Translations under genes and position numbers: made by a program
Assembly (NCBI GenBank): GCA_038501195.1
Contig: JBBPUQ010000008.1
Coordinates: forward strand, 1,468,001-1,532,000
DNA length: 64,000 nt
Direction of reading: 5' to 3'
From: Nemania diffusa
Lineage: Eukaryota > Ascomycota > Sordariomycetes > Xylariales > Xylariaceae
Shown: piece after piece, positions 46,964-60,600 of the stretch
How the letters are laid out: every line of letters begins with the position of its first letter
Position numbering within the stretch: position 1 is the first letter of the stretch
The notes under the pieces: model-generated
Told to the model about the DNA's origin: nothing
The model's database searches: none
The model's input: the letters and a program-made list of their open reading frames with translations, nothing else

Positions 46964-49900
46964 CTATAGTCCAGCCATGATACTGCTATAATGAGACCAT
47001 GCCAAGTCTCTAGAGTGTTTGAGGAGAACATCTTCGGTTAACGGCAGATTTAGAATTCGGTCCTCGTTCAGCTAAAGAAAATTAGTTAGATGCTTAAAAA
47101 TTATAAACTAAATGTGGTGTCTTACCTCTCCAACCTTGGCCATACTCGAGACTATTGTAGCGATCTCGGCAGCCATTTCAGTCAGAGCTGCATACTCTAT
47201 GATGCTAGCCTCCGGCGTGTTGCCATGCATTGCGGGTAAACCTTCGAGAAGACTATTGGCCAACATCTGCGGAGGTGATTCGGCACGGCGGTGATAGCCC
47301 ATGAGCTGCAGGAAGGCTTTGTAGACCTCACCGCCAACATTCCAGTCAGGAACATGTAGATGCCGGCCCTCGAATTGCTGGAGAACATCGGCTAACCCGT
47401 CATAGTCTCGTTCGATGATAGTCCTTGGGGCGACCTCTTTGACAAAGGTCTGGTGAGCATCAGCCCAAGATTCAGCGCGAAGTAAGCATTGAACCTCGGC
47501 CGTCGCGTCCTTCTTCGCACTTCGCATGTATAGTGCCTTTGAATGCCAGATCCATTGGGTGGGGATTTTGAAATCCACCACAAGCTTCTTGAATGCAGTA
47601 GAGTCATCGTTTCCAATCAGCGCAGCATGCCGGGACAAATGATCCTGAACGGCTCTAGCACGTGCATCTGGGTTAGTTAGGTGTAGTAGAATGAAGACGG
47701 CCTCGAGCCAGCTTCCTTCATTAGTCAACTGTGCGGCGAAAGAGATCGTCGCCGCGTCAGCCTTCTCGGTAGCATTTTTGCCGAAGGATACTCGACCAGT
47801 GGACACAAGTGCTTGTCCGAGTTGCCAACATAGACGGTAATCTAGTGGCGATAACTGAGAATTCTCTGGGCGAATGATAGCTTCAAGATCAGCTCGACTG
47901 TCTGAGTACAACTTTAACAAGCCCCAGAGAAGGTCCTCTCTATCCTGTTTTTGAGGATCATCCCAAATAGCAGAAATCCCATGCTGGGTAAACCATACAA
48001 TTGGGTGTAACTCTTTGTCCTGCTCGACATCTTCTTGGTATTTTTCGAATGCCTCGGCAATGCTGCCATCCGTTGAGATCGCATACCAGAGTCTCAAACC
48101 GAAAGCCTGCTGCCAATTGAGACCAAACCTCCTTGAAATCAAAAAGGGCTCTGCGCGATCCTCCAGGGCCCCTTTTGTCCCTTCACATGCGCATACGTTG
48201 CCACTGAGCATCTCGTATAGCGCTCGAATTGGCTGCGAGAATTCGGATAGGATGTTGGCAGCTTGCCACTCTCGAAGTTGTTCTCGCAAATCCTTTTTCA
48301 AACCATCATCCGATCCGATGAGCGACACTAACGTGGCGAGGCGGAAGTTTTTGCTCTCTAAGAGGTACTTGCATGCTTCCGGTACACGATGACCAGATAA
48401 GGCTGCTAATGCTTTCTCCTCAAGTGTATGCGCCATCGCTACCGCTTTGAGTGTACGTTCTTCTACCAAAGATTCCCACAATCTGGATAGATTCTCCCGA
48501 CGAAGCTTCTCAGTGGCTCCCGGATCAGCCTGTAATTCTATGGGAACTTTGACATTGTCAAATAGAACGCTAGCAAGATCCCACACGAGTCGCTCGTGCT
48601 CCTCAGCGGAGTTCTTAGCGCCGCTGGTAACCGAGAAATCCTTGAGGCTCAATCTTGGGTTTAACTCCACGGTTGGAACCCCGTCGACGATATGAACTTG
48701 TGCTAGCTTCGAATGGGTATTTATGGCTTTGGCAGACATCTAGATGGTAGGCGGGTCAGCAGTTACAACAATATTCCCCTTTCATGATTGAGCTCACCTC
48801 GTTAGTGAACTTCGCAATCCGAATGTCCTGAGTCTCGGATACGACAGCCCCTTTCATGACAGTCATCAACCCATTTTTCTCGGTTATGCGGCCTGATCGA
48901 CCAAAGGTAGAAGCACTTGGCGTAGCGGAAAATATGAGTGTTCCGCCAGGTCCCCAAGTGGGCCTCGTTGTATCATGCCAGGCTCGGTCTGTGGAATCCA
49001 TATCGCTTTCATCTAGGTGCTTGGTAACACGTTTGTATGGCCACTATAAGATAGGAAATTTATTAGTATATGCACAGACTTAGTTTGAATATAATTACAC
49101 ATCATGCTATTCATCCGCGACTCCTGAGACTAAAACATAAGTTAAAAACAGACCTTAACACCTTGCGGCCGAACTGAGGCCTGAAGGTTTTCTGTGGGAA
49201 CTTTTGCCTTCTCAAACAGCGAATTCATCAGATCAATGCTAGTCGCAAAGCCCTTACTATCGGAAACGACTCTTTTCTTGGTGGGGGATGCCTCTCGAAC
49301 ACTATCTCTTGCTGAGCGGTAGCTATCCATTTCATGGATGCTTTTGAGCAGCGCTCGATCACGCTTTTGGGGGCTTATTGTTTTGCTGAGCATATCTGCC
49401 CAGTCGTCCCCTGCTGCAACTTGAACTTTCAGCGGTGTTGCCGAGCTCTTGATTGCACGCATTCTTGCCCTCATAATACCAGCGGGGGTCTCATGAGCAA
49501 AATCCGATTGACTACCATCGAACGAGTCTTCGTCATGCTCCGCGGCGGGATGTTGCCCTAGGTGATCACTCGTATCATCATTCACCTCGGACATTGCATA
49601 TTCGTCGCCCATGGCGCCTTGATCTAAAGAGATAAGTGCATGTGACGCAGAACCCGCGGAGCGATTAGCTAAAAAAGACGACCTAGACGCGTTGACTTGC
49701 GCCATCTCAGATTGATCGCTTTCATAGTCATATTCGTTCGGTTCGAAGGCACCAGGAGGGCGAGGATGCTTCGCCGTTTGACTAGGACTTTGGTCTCGAT
49801 CGGAATATATAGGTGACGCGGATTTCGCTCTATACTTTGCCTTTGTGGAAGTCTCTGGCGCATGATCTTCCTCTTCATCTTCGCTGTCATCTAAACCGTA

Positions 49901-52900
49901 CGTTGTGAAGTGTTCGACAGAGAATGTCCATTCACCAGTTTCTTCGCTGTATTTCTCAAATTTGGTGTCTGGGATCTTCTTGAGGCGATCCACATGCTTA
50001 GTAATTGAGGTAGCTTTGCCAGTTCTGGAAGCGCGAGGCCAAGCATTTTCCAAGTTGATGAGAGCTGGCACGTTCAAACCCTTCCCAACTGGGGGTTTCT
50101 GTGCAGGGTTGGGGTACACCGTTGCAGAGCGAGGAGTTAAGAGGACAATGCCATCACAGATAGTGTCAAGATCTATGGATGATAGATCCACGGGCACTTT
50201 AAATTTGACATAGCCAATGTGTTCACGCCCAACAGTGAGATCTACAACTTTCTGGCGTTGAACTCGATTCATGTTCTGAATATCCTCCTTGCTTGGAACC
50301 ATCCAATAATTGCCTGGTTCGCCATCATGGGATGCGGTTGAATTACGAACAGGGGGCGACGCAGCTTCATGCTCATGCACGATCGCGAGCTCATTACCCT
50401 TCACTTGTTCCATTTCAGGGGCCGATGAAGCAATGTCTGAGCTCGACCCATTGACACCGTTTGTAATCTTGGGTCTCACGTAGCCTAGTTGCTCTGCACT
50501 TGGAGTCGAGCTGAGTAAACTGTTTGTGGCGCTTCCGTCTTGAATTGCCCCCACGTTAGTTGTGTCAAAGCTGACTCGCTTAGTTAATTTGCGAGCGGTA
50601 TTTGGGGTTTCTGGGGCTGGTTTATCCTTGGTGGGCGTGGAGAAAAGATCGCTGCGAAGGTCTTTATTGATGATCAGTTTTTTGACATTACCATTGTGGT
50701 ACATCTTGGGCCCTGAACTGGCTGAGAATGCACCAGGCACTAATACACTGTCTTCAATGTTAAAGCTACGTCGCAAATTGCTTGTGGATACACTCTTTCC
50801 GAGGCTCCGTGACAAGCTTCCGCCGAGTAGACTCTGTGACATCGCACTTGGGGTGCTAGCAACGCTCGAAGGGCTGTTCGGTGTACCATATGTGCTGTAT
50901 GAGAACCCGAACCCGCGCTTCTGCGGGGTGACAAATCGAGATGCCGACGCAGGATTAAGTTTGTAGTAAGGTAAAATTGACGGGCGCCTTGACTGTTTCT
51001 TGCTTGTCGGCGTTGCAAGGGGTCCAGGGTTTGTAGATTCATTACCACCATAATTGAATATAGACCCGAATGCGGTAGGGTCATTGATACTTGCTGTCAG
51101 TGAGGGTGCATTCGACTGAGCTCCTTGGGAATTTCCAAACATAGAGCCTCCCATCATGCTATTCTGGGGCTGCTGGGCAGTGGAAGAGCCAAACATGGAT
51201 CCCTGTTGCTGGGTATTTTGACCCCCGAACACACTACCTCCTGATGGCTGTGTACTTGTGTTGAACAGACTTGGCTTTTGTTGGGCCTGATTGAGGCTAC
51301 CAAACAAGCCACCACCTTGTTGTGGTTGTTGCTGCTGGTTTTGATTCTGATTTAATGAACCAAAAAGTCCACCGCCTGTATTAGTATTTTGTGTGGCCCC
51401 AGTACTACCAAAGAGTCCGCCAGTGGATCCTGTCGCAGGCTTAGCACCGAAGAGGCCGCCTCCAGTCTGGGTAGTGTTCAATTGGCCAAACGCACTTCCA
51501 GTATTGGCCGTTCCAAAGGCCCCGCCACCGGTACTATTGTTGGTGCCAGCAGTGCCAAACAATCCCGTTCCTGCCGGCTTCTGTTGACTGCCGAATAACC
51601 CGCCTGTTTGCTGTTGCTGCTGGTTCTGTGCGCCGAAACCACCGGAATTGCCGAAGGCACTGGTAGGCTGTTGATTGGCGTTCCCGAATAACCCTCCGCC
51701 AGTGTTGGCGTTGCTAGCGTTTCCGAATACGCCACTACCAGTATTGGCATTTGTATTACCAAAAGCGTTGGTACTGCTACCGAACCCCCCGGTATTCGTG
51801 CCTGTAGTTCCGAAGCTGAAGCCCGGTTTGTTTTGGTTAGTGTTTCCAAACAGGCCACCACTGGCATTGTTGTTTCCTGAACCAAATGCACTTGAGCCTG
51901 TGCCGGTATTAGTACCGAAGCTGCTTGCCGCGGGGGCGCCGAAAACACTGCCGGACTGAGCGGGCTGCGCTGTCGTCGTAGAACTACCAAAGAGACCACC
52001 AGTAGTGGCAGGCTTTCCAAACAAGCCACCGCTAGTGTTAGACCCAAAAGCATTTGTACCGGTGTTGGTTTGACCGAATGCACTGCCGGTTGACGAATTA
52101 CCAAAAAGGTTACCACCGGTTGTATTCGTGGTCGAGTTGCCGAAGGCCGAGGTGGCAGGTTGGTTGTTTGAACTGAAGCTGCCAAAGCCAGTTCCAACGC
52201 CAAACGTATTACTTCCCGCAGTGCCACCATGACGACGACCAGCAGCATAATCTGCGAGACGTAATTCGTCACCCGACCATTTTTTATACGGGTCTTGGAA
52301 TAGGACGCTCTGGAATGAATTCTGAGCGGCGGAACTAGTGCTTTCTTTTTCTACCAGAGGTTGGAAATTGGTCACATTGGCGGTGCCTGGCGGATCACCT
52401 ACGGCCCCCAAGGCAGTGCTGGTCGGATTAGCCAAGGTTGTATTTCCAAAACTCCCAAAGGCAGATGTATTGCCAGTGGTCGTACCGCTGCTGCTACCAA
52501 AGAGACCACCGGTTGTGCCAGTCGTCGTGGATCCAAAGGCAGGCTTGTTGGCATTGCTGCCAAAAAGGGACCCTCCGGTCCCACCACCAAAGGGACTCGA
52601 GGTTGACGCATTGTTACTAGAGGCGCCGAAACTGCCGAAGGCACCGTTAGATGTTGCTGTAGTAGAGCCACCAAACAAGCCGCCACCTGCGGTTGTAGTA
52701 GCTCCAAAACCCGAGGGTTTGGCGCCGAATGCGCTGGTATTGTTGGTGGATCCGAATCCGCCTAAACGAATATGTCAGTGTGCTGCTTGATAAATAGGAA
52801 ATATAGAAGGTGCATGAGAAAGTCGTGATAAGAATAATGAACGTACCGGTAGTGTTCGAGCCGAAGCCTGATGGGGTGCCTCCGGAGCCGAAGAGACCAC

Positions 52901-53148
52901 CGCCAGTGTTGGCAGGGGCACCGAAACCACCTGCAGTGTTGCCGGTGTTAGTACCAAAGCCTGTGGCAGAACGTTTTAGTGGAGGGGATCCAAGGGAAAG
53001 GCAAACCGAACATGGGAAGCGCCAACATACCTGTAGTGCTCGTGTTGTTGCCGGTGCTGCCGAAGGCATTAAACCCGCTGGTGTTATTGTTGCTGCTGCC
53101 AAAGGCGTTGCCGCTTCCGCCGCCGCCACCGAAGCCGCCAAACGACAT
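46964..53148 (-). CDS. NUP145: Nup98-Nup96 (Nup145-type) self-cleaving nucleoporin precursor, about 1935 aa
   Basis: Precursor of two nuclear pore subunits. I read complement(join(46964..47071,47126..48739,48798..49043,49154..52761,52847..52960,53031..53148)). It starts at [11 protein letters not shown]. Residues about 1-620 are FG/GLFG repeats that form the permeability barrier. They are interrupted at about 224-253 by [20 protein letters not shown] plus [11 protein letters not shown], which resembles the GLEBS segment that binds Gle2/Rae1. The autopeptidase domain (about 894-1029) runs from [10 protein letters not shown] to HFTTYGLDD. Family knowledge puts the cut between F1029 and T1030 (HF/S in human; Thr here). 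The released C-terminal part (about 906 aa) is Nup96/Nup145C, a scaffold of the Nup84/Y complex. It opens with an acidic tail, then [28 protein letters not shown] and the alpha-helical solenoid. Introns are 54-85 bp with clear signals, except the one at 49044-49153 (GTCTGT donor), which is the weak point. The final exon ends [11 protein letters not shown]. Identity is certain. Confidence 0.93.
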
Positions 53149-54520
53149 GGTGCTTGGTTGTGACTAATAACAGGTACGCGATCGAGGATGGGCTGGTGAT
53201 TGGCGCGTCTGACGCGTGAGGGTAGTCGAACTGGTTGCCACACGGTTATGTCGAGGAAGACATGGAAAGAGATGTGCGACGTCGTAATCGTAGACGAGTC
53301 GTAGAGAGATCGATGGATGGGAGTCGAAGTGTTGAGAACTAGGTTGTGATGATTCGCCACGCAGGACCGAGCAAGGGATTGTTAACTTTTTTTTTTTGCC
53401 CAGGTTGCGATGCTATGCCCGGTTCGGGAAACTTTCAGTGGTAAAGAGTTGCGTCAAAAGAGAAGACGGTATTGTAAAAATGGGAGTGAATTAAGTCGAA
53501 AGACGAGAAAGAATGACGGTGAATGAATAGAGAAAATGAAGAGGAGGGATTGTGTAATGTTGTGACTTGGGTCAGTGAAAGGTTGATGTAGGTAACGCAG
53601 CAGGTAGCAGCGGGCGGCAGGTAGGAGTTGCGAGGTACCTAAGTAGAGGTCAATAAGCTCTCGAAGGAGGCAGATTGTTTGCGAATTCCCGCGATGGGGC
53701 TAGGGAAGTAAGTGCAAGTGGTAGATTGGCAATAGGCAAGTACAGCGTAGAGAAAAACCGCCGGGGCTGGGCTGTCTGCTTTTCTGGACGTGAATGGCGC
53801 TATGCGGGCCACCTAACAAATTTCTAGGCAAATGGGAAATCGCTGTACTGCGTGGTTGATGGTGGGGCCGTGGGACAAGGGGGGCTAAGATGGGGTACAC
53901 AGATGGTCCAAGCTTCAACTTCTTCGTATCTAGGTACTTCTGTACATGAAATGCGTACAGAGTATACGCGTTCAGTGCTCGCAAGGTTGCTACCAGCTGC
54001 CAGTCACTGCAGCGAATTCACCAAGGCACCAATCAGAGACAAATCTTTGGACGAGTAGGATGTAACTGGGCAGTACATAGAAATCGGTTACGGACGTAGG
54101 TACTTGAATGCGCGACGGAAGCCACTGCGATTGTCTATTTCATTCTACTCTGTACGTCTGAACCCAAAGCTATGTCTAGTGTATCTAAAGGAGAAGTAAG
54201 GCATAGGGGAGAAGATAGAAATGAGAGGTGAGGGACTACCTTTTATAGATGACCTCTTAACATCTCATAATGGATTGTTAAGCAAGGCAGACTCGGTGGT
54301 TGCTGCCTACCACTGCCAGCCAATCGTTGATGGTACTTACTTGTGTGACAATACAGCTAGTTAAAGGCTTATTCATAGATGCGCTCCCACGAGCATTTGC
54401 CATGGGCTATAGACAGCTAAGGGAACTATGCGTACACTACATACTAGATGGGATACCTACTCTTGTTTGAATATCTCATATAAGGTTTTGCTTGTAAACT
54501 ACCTATAGGGGGGGACCCCG
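53149..54520. other. Promoter and upstream flank of the nucleoporin gene
   Basis: The leader of the minus-strand gene contains a T-run (about 53387-53397, read A-rich on the transcript). Further out is normal-composition DNA with TAGGTA words (53635, 53930, 54095). No gene seen. Confidence 0.5.
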
Positions 54521-54604
54521 TTTTAGGACATAGTGCTAGCAGACGGTTGGGTGTGAATATAGTGTTCTTTTGGGGTCACAGTGCTAGCAAAGTAGTGCTA
54601 GACA
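54521..54604. repeat. Outer edge of the second RIP block, with GTGCTAG repeats
   Basis: After a GGGGGGGACCCC run (54508-54519) the heptamer GTGCTAG occurs three times (54533, 54581 and 54595), twice in the larger form AnAGTGCTAGCA. The DNA then changes abruptly to almost pure A/T at about 54605. It looks like the less-mutated terminus of a repeat element that has otherwise been saturated by RIP. The element type is unknown. Confidence 0.45.
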
Positions 54605-57600
54605 ATTCGAATAAAACTATTATTATTTTAAGCGATAGTTTTTACTTAATAGTAAAATTTATATAGTAATAATAATTAAGTTTAAACTTAATTATTATAA
54701 TATATTAATATTAAATTTTTAATATTATTTTAATTAAGTTATTTTAAATAGCTTAAATATTATAAATAAAAAATATTTTTTTATAAATTTAACTTAAAAT
54801 TTATTAAATTATTTTAAATAAAATTTAAATTAAAAGTTTATAAATTATAATATTAATAAATTTTTATATTAAAAACATTAAAATAATTAATTTAGTTAAT
54901 TTATTTTAAAAACTTTATATTAAAAATATAAAAATTTTTAATTTAATTTAATTGTTTTAATATTTATATTATTTAATAAAAATTGATATTATATTTAAAA
55001 ATATATTGTTAAAATTATTTTTTATTTAATTAAATATATAATATATAGTTTTAAAATTTATTATTTAAAGCTTAATTTATAATAATTAATATTTTATAGT
55101 TTTATTAAAATAATAGTTTTAATTTTTTATAATGTTATAATAAAAATAATATTAAAAATTATATAATGTTAAAATAAAAAGTTATATTAAAAATTATTAA
55201 AATTTAAAACTTTATATTATAATTAAACAATTATATAGTTTATATTAAAAATATAATTTATTTTATAAATAAAACTTTTATTATAACTTTATTATATTAT
55301 TTTATTAAATTAATAAATAGTTTATATATTAAATTTAAAATATAATTATAGTAAATTTTAAAGTTTAAAATTATTATAAATAATATTTTACTTTATTTTT
55401 TAAATTATTTATAACTATTATATTTATTTATAAAATAATTATAATATATTTTATATAATTTTTTTTATTTTATAGCTTTTTTTATTTTTAATATTTATAA
55501 TATTTTTTTTATTTCTATTTTTATTTTTAATATTTATAATATATTAAAACATTTAAATTATATTTTATTATATATTATTTTTTATATTATATTTTATATT
55601 GTATTTTATGTTATATTTTATATTATATTTTATATTATGTTTTATACTATTTTTTTTTTATATAGTTGCTAGTTTAATTATATAACAATATTATATAAAT
55701 AATAAAAGTTCGATTTTTTTTTATAAAATTTATATTTTTTAATATAAAATTAATATAAATTTAATATATTTAAATTATTTTTATTTTATATATTAATAAT
55801 TAAATATAAAATAATTAAAATAAATATTATTTAATTAAATATATTATATATATCAATTTAATATAAACTATTTAAAAATAAATATTAAATAAAATATTAA
55901 CGATTTATTTTAAAAAGTATTTTAATTATTATTAATTAAATTATTATTATTAATTAAATTATTATTAATATTATTAATATTAAAATTGTTAAATATATTA
56001 TTATTAAATTTAATATTATTAAATTTAATATTATTTAATTAGCTATTTTTAAATTTGCTATTTTTACTATTATAATCTTTTTTATTTTTGCTATTTTAAT
56101 CTTTTTTATTTTTGCTATTATAATTTTTTTTATTTTTATTATTTTTGTTGTTATTATTTTCGTTATTTTTATTATTATTATTATTAAATTTATTATTAAT
56201 TGCAATATAGTTTTTATTATAGTTATTATATTATAAATTCTGTTTTTTTTTTTAAGCTTTAATTTAAAATAACTTAAAATTTTCAAATTTAAAATAAAAT
56301 AAACTATTAAAAATATAAAATTTAAAACTTTTTGCTAAAATTTTTAATAAATAAATATTAATTTATTATATAAAATAAATTTAAATCAAAACTTTAATAT
56401 TTTTAAACTAATTATTAACAAATATATTTTAAGCTTTATTAATTTTTATAAAAAAATTATTTTTTTTATTATATATTTAAACTATTTAAATATATAAAAT
56501 TAATTTAAAAATATCAAAATATTAATTTTTAATTTTATTTTTAATATTTTTATATTTAATTATAAATTTTATATTAAATATTTTAAAAGCAAAATTAAAT
56601 TTAATAAAATAACTATTACTGCAATTTAAAAAAAGCTTTATATTTTAATTTTAATAAAATTATTATTTAGTTTATTTTTTATAACTTAAAGTTTTAAATA
56701 TATATATATTAAAATTTTTATTTAAATGTTTAAATTAATTTTTCAGCTTTATAACTTTAGCAGCTTTAATAAACTTAGCATTTTTTTTAAAAACTTTTAT
56801 ATTAGTTTTTATATTAATTTTAATATTTGTTATAATAATTTAAAAAATATAAAAATAAATTAATAATAATATTAATATATAAAATAACAATTATTAAATT
56901 TAATATATAAATAAAAATAAATAGTTTAATATTAAATTAACAATTTATTATTAATTATTTTTATATATTAAAGCAATATTATATAAAAAAATCAATCAGT
57001 TTAAAAACTTTATTAAATATATTTAAATAATAAAAATATTGAAAAAATAATAATATAAATATATTTATAAAAATATAGTAATAAAAGTATATATATCAGT
57101 TATTAATTAAAATAGTTGTAATAAATATTTATTATTAACTAAAAAAGCTATAATAAATATTTATTATAATAAAATTAAATAAAAAATATAATTTATTAAA
57201 TTATAATCTTTTTAAAGCTTTATATATAAAAATATAGCTTAAAATATAAATAATAAATAGTTATAATAATTTTATAAAAATAAAGTTGTAAAAAGTTATA
57301 AAAGTAAAAAATATTACAAATATATATATATATTAAAAAAAATAATAAAACAAAAATAACATTATAAATTATAAAAACTAGTTTATGCTTTTTTTTTTAA
57401 ATATATAGCTTTATTTATTTGTTTTATATAATATTACTAATATAGTTAATTTTTTTAAATTTAATTAATTTTTTATTATATAAAAATAATTTTTGTTTTT
57501 AATAATAAATAAAATATCGACGCTCTTTAATAACTACAAAAAAGTATATATATATTTTTAATAGCTTAACTATATATATATATATATTAATTTAACTATA

Positions 57601-60600
57601 TATATAACTTATAGCAAAAATATAGCTAAAAAAATTTTATAAATAGTTAAATTTAATAATAACTAAATTATTTTATTATATTTAATAAAAGTTTATAATA
57701 AAAAATAAAATATATATTAGTAAATATAAACTATTTTTTATATTTTTAATTTATTGTTATATTATTATATAGCTAATATTAGCTATTATTATATATTTAT
57801 TATATATAATATATATTAATAGTAAAAAAAAAAAAAAATATAAAATATATTTTAATATATAATTAATTAATTATTATAAAAATAATTTTTATAAAAAATT
57901 CTATAGTTATATATATTATTTAAATAAATATATTATATTAATAATATAAAATATATTATTTAAATAAATATTATTATAAAATTTACTATTTAATAAAAAC
58001 TATAAAACAATTTAACTTTTTAATTTATTAAAGTTTTTTTTTTTAAAAAATAGATTTATTAATAAAATTATATTTATATATTATAATAATTAAAAAACTT
58101 TAAAAAGTTAAAATAAAATTAAATAATAAAAAAGATTTCTTTAATATTTTAAAATGTTTAAATATTATTATTTCGATTTTTAATTTTAAATAAAACTATA
58201 ATTTAAAAATAATATAACTATAATAAAAAATATTTTATAGTTAATATTATAATATTATATTTTAAATTTTTTATATAATTAAATTTAACTAATATATATT
58301 TAGTTTTATTATATAACAAATATATATATTTATTATTTATATTATTATTTTATAATATCGCTTTTTTAAATATTAAAATATTATATAAAATAATAATACT
58401 ATATTAAAAAAAGTTGTTAATAATATTAACTAAGTTTTTATTTTTATTATTATTATTATATTTATTGCTTTATTTTATTAATTATATTATTAACTATATT
58501 ATTATTTTTAATAATATTTTTATTTTTAATATTATTTATAATTTTATTATTATTACTATCAATATTTTTAAGTTTATTTTTTTAAGTTAATTTTTAAAAT
58601 AAATATTTTTTTTTTATTGTTTTTTAAATATAGCAGTTTTTTTTAACAAATAGTTTTTTAATATTAGCTTTATTATTTTTAATATTTTTACTGTTTATAT
58701 TTTTATTTTTGTTATTTTTATTATTAATATTAGTTTTATTATTTTTATTGTTAATATTAGTTTCGTTATTATAATTATTTAAAATTAAATTTTTATTATT
58801 GTTTTAAACTTTTTTAATACTTTTTTTAGTTATATTAATAGTTGTTAAATTATTTAAACTGTTATTATTTAAATAAAATTTATTTTATTTAGATTGTTTT
58901 TAATATTTATTAAAAATATTATTAATTTATTTTTTATTTAAAGTTAAAAAATTTAAAAAATTTTTAAAAATTTTTTTTAATTTTATTTTATTTTTTTATA
59001 TTAAAAAATATTTATTTTAACAACTATATTATTTTAGTTATATAGTTGTTTTTATTATTTAAATAGTGTTAAAAGCAAAAATAAACTTTAAAATATATAA
59101 AAATATATTTAAAAATATTATATTTAATTTAAAAGCAAATTTATTATTTTTAAACTATAAAATTAGTTTTTTTTTTTTTATAAATTAAAATTATTTAGTT
59201 TTATATATATTATATAATTAATTTAGCTTTTTAATTTTAAATAACTTTTAAAATTTATTAGCTTTTATATATAAGTTATTAAATTAAAAAAAAAATAAAG
59301 TTTTAATTTTATTAAATTTTTATTATAGTTTTTTTAAATTTATAAATTTTATATTAATTAAAATAATATTTTATATAAATATATATTTTAATAAAAATAT
59401 TTATATTTAAATAAATCTTATATTAATATATAAAAAAATACAAAAAAATAAAAATATTAATATATATATTATATTTTAACTTTTAAATGTTTTTTAATCG
59501 AAAATTTAAAATCGATTTAAAAATAAACTTAGTTATAAATAATATAAAATATTTTTATATTAAATCTTTAATTAAAAAATATTTAAAAGTTTTTATAAAA
59601 ATCGATAAATATTAAAATTAGTTTTTTTGTTTTAAATTAAATAATATATACTTATTTTTATTAATATATAAATATTTAGTTTTAAATATTTATAATATAA
59701 TAACTAATTTTAATATTTTTAATATATTAATTTTTTTATAAATTATAGTTAACTTAAAAATATTTTACTATTAAATTTATAATTTATTAAAATTTTAAGC
59801 TTTTAAACTATATAAAATAAAAATTGATATATTTTAATATAAAAACTTTATTATATATAATAAATAATATTTTTTAAGCTATAAATTTAAATTATTTATA
59901 AAATAGCTTAAAATTAACAGTTTATTTTTTGTTTATTTTAATTATATAGTTTTTTTTTTTAATAATTTAATTTATATAGCTAGCTATAACTATAACTAGT
60001 TAAAAATAAAAATTAATAATAGTTTTAATATATTAATATATTTTATAACAAATATTTATTATATTTTAAATAAAAAACTTATTTAATTTATTTAAATTTT
60101 TATTATTTGTTTTATTAGCTAAAGTTATAAATTTTAATAACAAAAAAAAATTATAAAAAGTTTTTTTTTTATTTATTTTATAATTGCTTTTATTATTTTA
60201 GCTGTTTTAGTTACTGTTGTTTTAATAACTTCAATATATTTATTTGTAGTAGTAAATCTTTAAGTTAAAGCTATAAATATTAATTAAAATCTAATTTGTT
60301 TTTTTAATAATATTTATATTTTTTTTTAATATTATCGGCGTTTAATTAATTAGTAAAACTTGTTATTAAAATAAATTATTTTAAAAAAAGTAAAAAAATA
60401 TATAACTTTTATATAAAAAAAAATAAACCATTTAAATATAAAAAAACTCTTTTTAAAAAAAACTAACATATTTAATATTTAATATTAAATAAAAAATTTA
60501 ATAAATTAAATAGTAAAAAATATTATATAGTTAAAAAATATAAAGTAAATAAATAGTTTATATATAATTTTTATATTATTTTATTATAATAGTTATAATT

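Noticed and set aside
56035..56286. 83-codon Ile/Lys repeat frame on the minus strand
   Set aside because: Composition is Ile, Lys, Thr and Asn only, arising from T/A triplet repeats in the second AT block.
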